Below, piece after piece: positions 5,678 through 8,240 of a stretch of DNA of 8,240 nucleotides. The number at the start of each line of letters is the position of its first letter. The stretch's first letter is position 1. The notes under the pieces were generated by a model. That model saw only the letters and a program-made list of their open reading frames with translations, ran no database searches and had not been told where the DNA came from. Source of the stretch: a bacterium. GTDB lineage: Bacteria > Desulfobacterota > GWC2-55-46 > DRQE01. Location of the stretch: NCBI GenBank assembly GCA_027017505.1, contig JALUQR010000183.1, positions 1-8,240 on the forward strand. The letters run 5' to 3'. The position numbers and the translations under genes were made by a program.

Positions 5678-6267
5678 AAGGGGGTTTTTACACAGTTTTG
5701 ATGTTTCTGGCCCTTACAGGGCCAGCCCACTGCACCTCTTTCCCTTTTATGGACACATCTGCCATAGAGCGGGGCAGGAAGGTCTTTATGGAGGCCTGCA
5801 GAGTGTGTCATGGTCTTAAGTACTACAGAGACAGGGCCCATCCACAGGGTATAACCGCCCTTATGGATGAAGCGAGCCTGAGGGAGGGCTTTGGCATGGT
5901 TCCACCTGACCTGAGCCTTATAACCTCTGCAAGGGGCAGGGGCACAGGGGGTGCCCTCTATGTGTACAGGCTTCTTACAGGCTACTACAGGGAGGATGGA
6001 GTGCTCAAAAACCGTGCACTTAAAGAATGGAGGGGTGGAGATGGTGTTACAGCCATGCCACCACCACTGCCAGAAGAGGGACTCAAGGAGAAGGCACGGG
6101 ATGTGGCGGTCTTCCTCCACCATGTGGCAGACCCAAAGGAGGCTGAAAGAAGAAGTATTGGCAGGTATGTGCTCGGATACACCACCTTGATGACCATACT
6201 GCTCTATCTTATCTACAGAAGGGTGTGGAGGGCTTTGAAGAAGCTCCACAGAGCACTCTCTGGATAG
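5674..6267 (+). CDS. Cytochrome c1 of the bc1 complex, short form
   Basis: This 197-residue monoheme cytochrome is the subunit that takes electrons from the Rieske protein and passes them to soluble cytochrome c. Residues 6-19 form a signal sequence. The heme site is C42-R-V-C45-H46, followed by GLKYYR as in true c1 proteins. The c1-typical VPPDLSLI (76-83) and the M128-P-P-P-L motif, whose Met is the expected sixth heme ligand, are both present. A C-terminal membrane helix (166-180) with a basic tail anchors it. It is shorter than proteobacterial c1 proteins (usually about 240 residues or more), apparently by lacking insertions between the heme site and the Met loop. The start overlaps the cytochrome b stop by four bases, with an AAGGGGG stretch just ahead. 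These c1 motifs distinguish it from the di-heme or fused cytochromes of many Gram-positive bc complexes. Confidence 0.92.
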   Translation: MKGGFYTVLMFLALTGPAHCTSFPFMDTSAIERGRKVFMEACRVCHGLKYYRDRAHPQGITALMDEASLREGFGMVPPDLSLITSARGRGTGGALYVYRLLTGYYREDGVLKNRALKEWRGGDGVTAMPPPLPEEGLKEKARDVAVFLHHVADPKEAERRSIGRYVLGYTTLMTILLYLIYRRVWRALKKLHRALSG

Positions 6268-6279
6268 CCCCTTATAGCC

Positions 6280-6309
6280 CTTGACACACAGTGTTTTGCT
6301 CCATATATT
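6280..6309 (+). promoter_or_regulatory. dnaK promoter, sigma70-like with overlapping sigma32-like elements
   Basis: A perfect TTGACA (6281-6286) is followed after 17 bases by TATATT (6304-6309), a strong sigma70-type promoter starting near 6316. The same stretch also fits the heat-shock sigma32 pattern: CTTGACA (6280-6286) and, 12 bases on, CTCCATAT (6299-6306), seven of eight positions of CCCCATNT. No CIRCE element for the HrcA repressor is present before dnaK. The promoter sits within the short gap after cytochrome c1. Confidence 0.65.
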
Positions 6310-6315
6310 ATCTTT

Positions 6316-6333
6316 AGCCCTTTGAGGGTTTTT
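6316..6333 (+). terminator. Small hairpin with T-run between cytochrome c1 and dnaK
   Basis: AGCCCT (6316-6321) can pair with AGGGTT (6325-6330), one G-U pair included, around a three-base loop, and five T residues follow (6329-6333). It could be a weak intrinsic terminator for the bc1 operon. It also lies right at the predicted start of the dnaK transcript, so it may instead be a 5' stabilising hairpin of that message. The short stem keeps confidence low. Confidence 0.4.
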
Positions 6334-6373
6334 GTGGTAATATACATATCAAACATTCAGGAGGTATCCGGAG

Positions 6374-8240
6374 ATGGGAAAGATAATAGGCATAGACCTT
6401 GGAACCACAAACTCTGTTGTTGCTGTTATGGAGGGTGGTGAGCCCAAGGTTATAGTCAACGAGGAGGGTAGCCGTATTACACCCAGTGTGGTTGCCTTTA
6501 CGAAGGATAAGCAGATACTGGTTGGTCAGTCAGCAAAGAGACAGGCCATAACAAACCCTGAGAACACCATATTCTCCATAAAGCGTTTCATGGGAAGGCG
6601 CTACGATGAGGTTACCGAGGAGATGAAGATGGTGCCCTATCCTGTGGAAAAGGACGAATACGGAAGGGCTGTTGTGAGGTCATCCCATATGGGAAGGACA
6701 TACCTTCCGCCTGAGATTTCTGCCATGATACTGCAGAAACTTAAGAGGTCTGCAGAGGCATACCTCGGTGAGACCGTCACAGAGGCTGTTATAACCGTGC
6801 CTGCCTATTTCAACGACAGCCAGCGTCAGGCAACAAAGGACGCAGGCAAGATTGCAGGCCTTGAGGTAAAACGCATAATAAACGAGCCCACCGCATCAAG
6901 CCTTGCCTACGGGCTTGAGAAGAAAAAAGAAGGGCTTATAGCTGTGTATGACTTCGGTGGTGGAACCTTTGATATATCCATACTTGAGGTGGGCGAGGGT
7001 GTGTTCGAGGTGAAGGCAACAAACGGTGATACCCACCTCGGTGGAGACAACTTTGACCAGAGGATTATAGACTGGCTCATAGCAGAGTTCAAGAAGGACC
7101 AGGGCATAGACCTTTCAAAGGACAGGATGGCCCTTCAGAGGCTCAAGGAGGCAGCGGAGAAGGCAAAGATAGAGCTTTCCACCGTTATGGAGACAGAGAT
7201 AAACCTGCCCTTTATAACAGCGGATGCAAGCGGGCCAAAGCACCTTGTGATGAGGCTTTCCAGGGCAAAGCTTGAACAGCTCACCTCTGACCTTATAGAG
7301 AGAAGCAGGGAGCCCTGCGAGCAGGCCCTTAAGGACGCTGGTATAAAGCCCTCTGACATAGACGATGTGGTGCTCGTTGGTGGTATGACAAGGATGCCTG
7401 CCATACAGAAGTTCGTTACAGAATTCTTCGGCAGGGAGCCCCACAAGGGTATAAACCCCGACGAGGTGGTCGCCATAGGCGCAGCCATACAGGCAGGAGT
7501 GCTCGCAGGCGAGGTAAAGGATGTGGTGCTTCTGGATGTTACACCCCTTTCTCTGGGTGTTGAGACCCTCGGAGGGGTGATGACAGTGCTCATACCCAGA
7601 AACACCACCATACCCACAAAGAAAAAGGAGATATTCACCACAGCTACTGACAACCAGACCCAGGTGGAGGTCCATGTGCTTCAGGGAGAACGCCCGCTCG
7701 CAAAGGACAACAGAACCCTCGGTAGATTCCACCTTGAGGGCATACCACCAGCTCCAAGAGGGGTGCCACAGATAGAGGTCACCTTCGACATAGATGCAAA
7801 CGGCATACTGAATGTCTCTGCAAAGGACCTTGCAACGGGCAAGGAACAGAAGATAACCATAACAGCATCGAGCGGGCTCTCCAAAGAAGAGGTTGAAAGG
7901 ATGGTGAAAGAGGCAGAGGCACACGCAGAGGAGGATAGAAAAAGAAGAGAGCTCATAGAGGAGAGAAACCGCCTGGATTCCCTCATATACAATGTGGAAA
8001 AGACCCTCAACGAGAACCGCTCAAAGCTCAGCGATGCGGATGTGAAGAACATAGAGGACGCCATAAAGAAGGCAAAGGACGCACTCGGAAAGGAGGACAT
8101 AGGGGAGATAAAGCGCGCAGCAGAGGAGCTTACAGCATCATCACACAGACTTGCGGAGTTTCTCTACAAGCAGGCCACAGCATCCCAGGGAGCCCAGCCC
8201 GCAGGGGGCAAGGCCGAAGCAGGGGGCACAGCAGAGGTGG
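6374..8240 (+). CDS. Chaperone DnaK (Hsp70), C-terminal end cut by the window
   Basis: The frame is open from ATG 6374 to the window end, giving 622 residues of a protein usually about 635-640 long. DnaK is the ATP-dependent cytoplasmic chaperone that works with DnaJ and GrpE. The nucleotide-binding domain starts with IGIDLGTTNS (5-14) and contains the phosphate loop DFGGGTFD (193-200) and VLVGGMTRMP (333-342). The interdomain linker around VVLLDVTPLSLG (384-395) leads to the substrate-binding domain (about 396-505) and the helical lid (about 506-605). A Gly/Ala-rich tail begins near 605; the expected acidic end is beyond the window. A perfect ribosome site AGGAGGT (6359-6365) precedes the ATG by eight bases. 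Neither hrcA nor grpE lies upstream, where they often occur. Isoleucine is coded almost only by ATA (about 43 of 47 by hand count). No frameshift or missing motif is seen. Confidence 0.98.
   Translation, partial: MGKIIGIDLGTTNSVVAVMEGGEPKVIVNEEGSRITPSVVAFTKDKQILVGQSAKRQAITNPENTIFSIKRFMGRRYDEVTEEMKMVPYPVEKDEYGRAVVRSSHMGRTYLPPEISAMILQKLKRSAEAYLGETVTEAVITVPAYFNDSQRQATKDAGKIAGLEVKRIINEPTASSLAYGLEKKKEGLIAVYDFGGGTFDISILEVGEGVFEVKATNGDTHLGGDNFDQRIIDWLIAEFKKDQGIDLSKDRMALQRLKEAAEKAKIELSTVMETEINLPFITADASGPKHLVMRLSRAKLEQLTSDLIERSREPCEQALKDAGIKPSDIDDVVLVGGMTRMPAIQKFVTEFFGREPHKGINPDEVVAIGAAIQAGVLAGEVKDVVLLDVTPLSLGVETLGGVMTVLIPRNTTIPTKKKEIFTTATDNQTQVEVHVLQGERPLAKDNRTLGRFHLEGIPPAPRGVPQIEVTFDIDANGILNVSAKDLATGKEQKITITASSGLSKEEVERMVKEAEAHAEEDRKRRELIEERNRLDSLIYNVEKTLNENRSKLSDADVKNIEDAIKKAKDALGKEDIGEIKRAAEELTASSHRLAEFLYKQATASQGAQPAGGKAEAGGTAEV

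Noticed and set aside
5614..6249. Minus-strand open frame of 211 codons opposite cytochrome c1
   Set aside because: The plus strand carries unmistakable c1 motifs; the reverse frame is a shadow.
6249..6262. Half of a CIRCE-like element (AGAGCACTC) before dnaK
   Set aside because: The required complementary half GAGTGCTAA nine bases on is absent, and the sequence is inside the cytochrome c1 coding region.
7115..7924. Minus-strand open frame of 269 codons opposite dnaK
   Set aside because: Long antisense frames are a known by-product of dnaK codon bias; dnaK itself is intact here and the reverse product is unlike any protein I recognise.

Overview
The window looks like an ordinary chromosomal stretch of a bacterium that respires with menaquinone-type electron transfer chains. 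Base composition is roughly balanced. The genes favour AGG/AGA for arginine and, very strongly, ATA for isoleucine, a habit common in thermophiles and in several deep-branching or sulfur-metabolising phyla (Nitrospirota, Thermodesulfobacteriota, Deferribacterota, Aquificota). The gene content, an NrfD-type redox module next to a cytochrome bc1 complex, fits an anaerobic or microaerobic lithotroph or metal/sulfur/nitrogen respirer from such a group. I cannot name the species. I see no mobile element, CRISPR array or obvious foreign DNA.

Layout. Positions 1-456 hold no protein gene: a leftward promoter for a gene off the left edge, a tRNA-Leu(GAG) on the minus strand with its own sigma70 promoter and terminator, and a rightward promoter for the respiratory operon. 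Positions 457-3767 are four tightly packed plus-strand genes: a small Tat-signal protein of unknown function, a Tat-exported 4x[4Fe-4S] ferredoxin, an NrfD/PsrC-type membrane quinone-reactive protein, and a periplasmic tetraheme cytochrome c. After a 133-base gap with a palindrome and a probable internal promoter come the three core subunits of a cytochrome bc1 complex, at 3901-6267: Rieske protein, cytochrome b and cytochrome c1. A 106-base gap carries a strong promoter that also resembles a heat-shock (sigma32) promoter, then dnaK runs off the right edge lacking only its C-terminal tail.

How the genes work together. Each module could connect the quinone pool to periplasmic c-type cytochromes: the NrfD protein with its iron-sulfur and tetraheme partners on one side, the bc1 complex on the other. 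Their adjacency and overlapping reading frames within each module suggest co-expression, and possibly a joint quinone loop or supercomplex; that is inference. No molybdopterin or other catalytic subunit accompanies the NrfD module, so it is best seen as an electron-transfer unit comparable in parts to the Dsr, Qrc, Cbc or alternative complex III families but not identical in gene order to any of them as I know them. The most interesting details are a 20-residue motif shared by the small Tat protein and the ferredoxin subunit, an H-X15-H heme-ligand spacing in helix D of cytochrome b, a Gly in place of the usual Ser in the Rieske cluster box, and a probable leaderless start of the Rieske gene.
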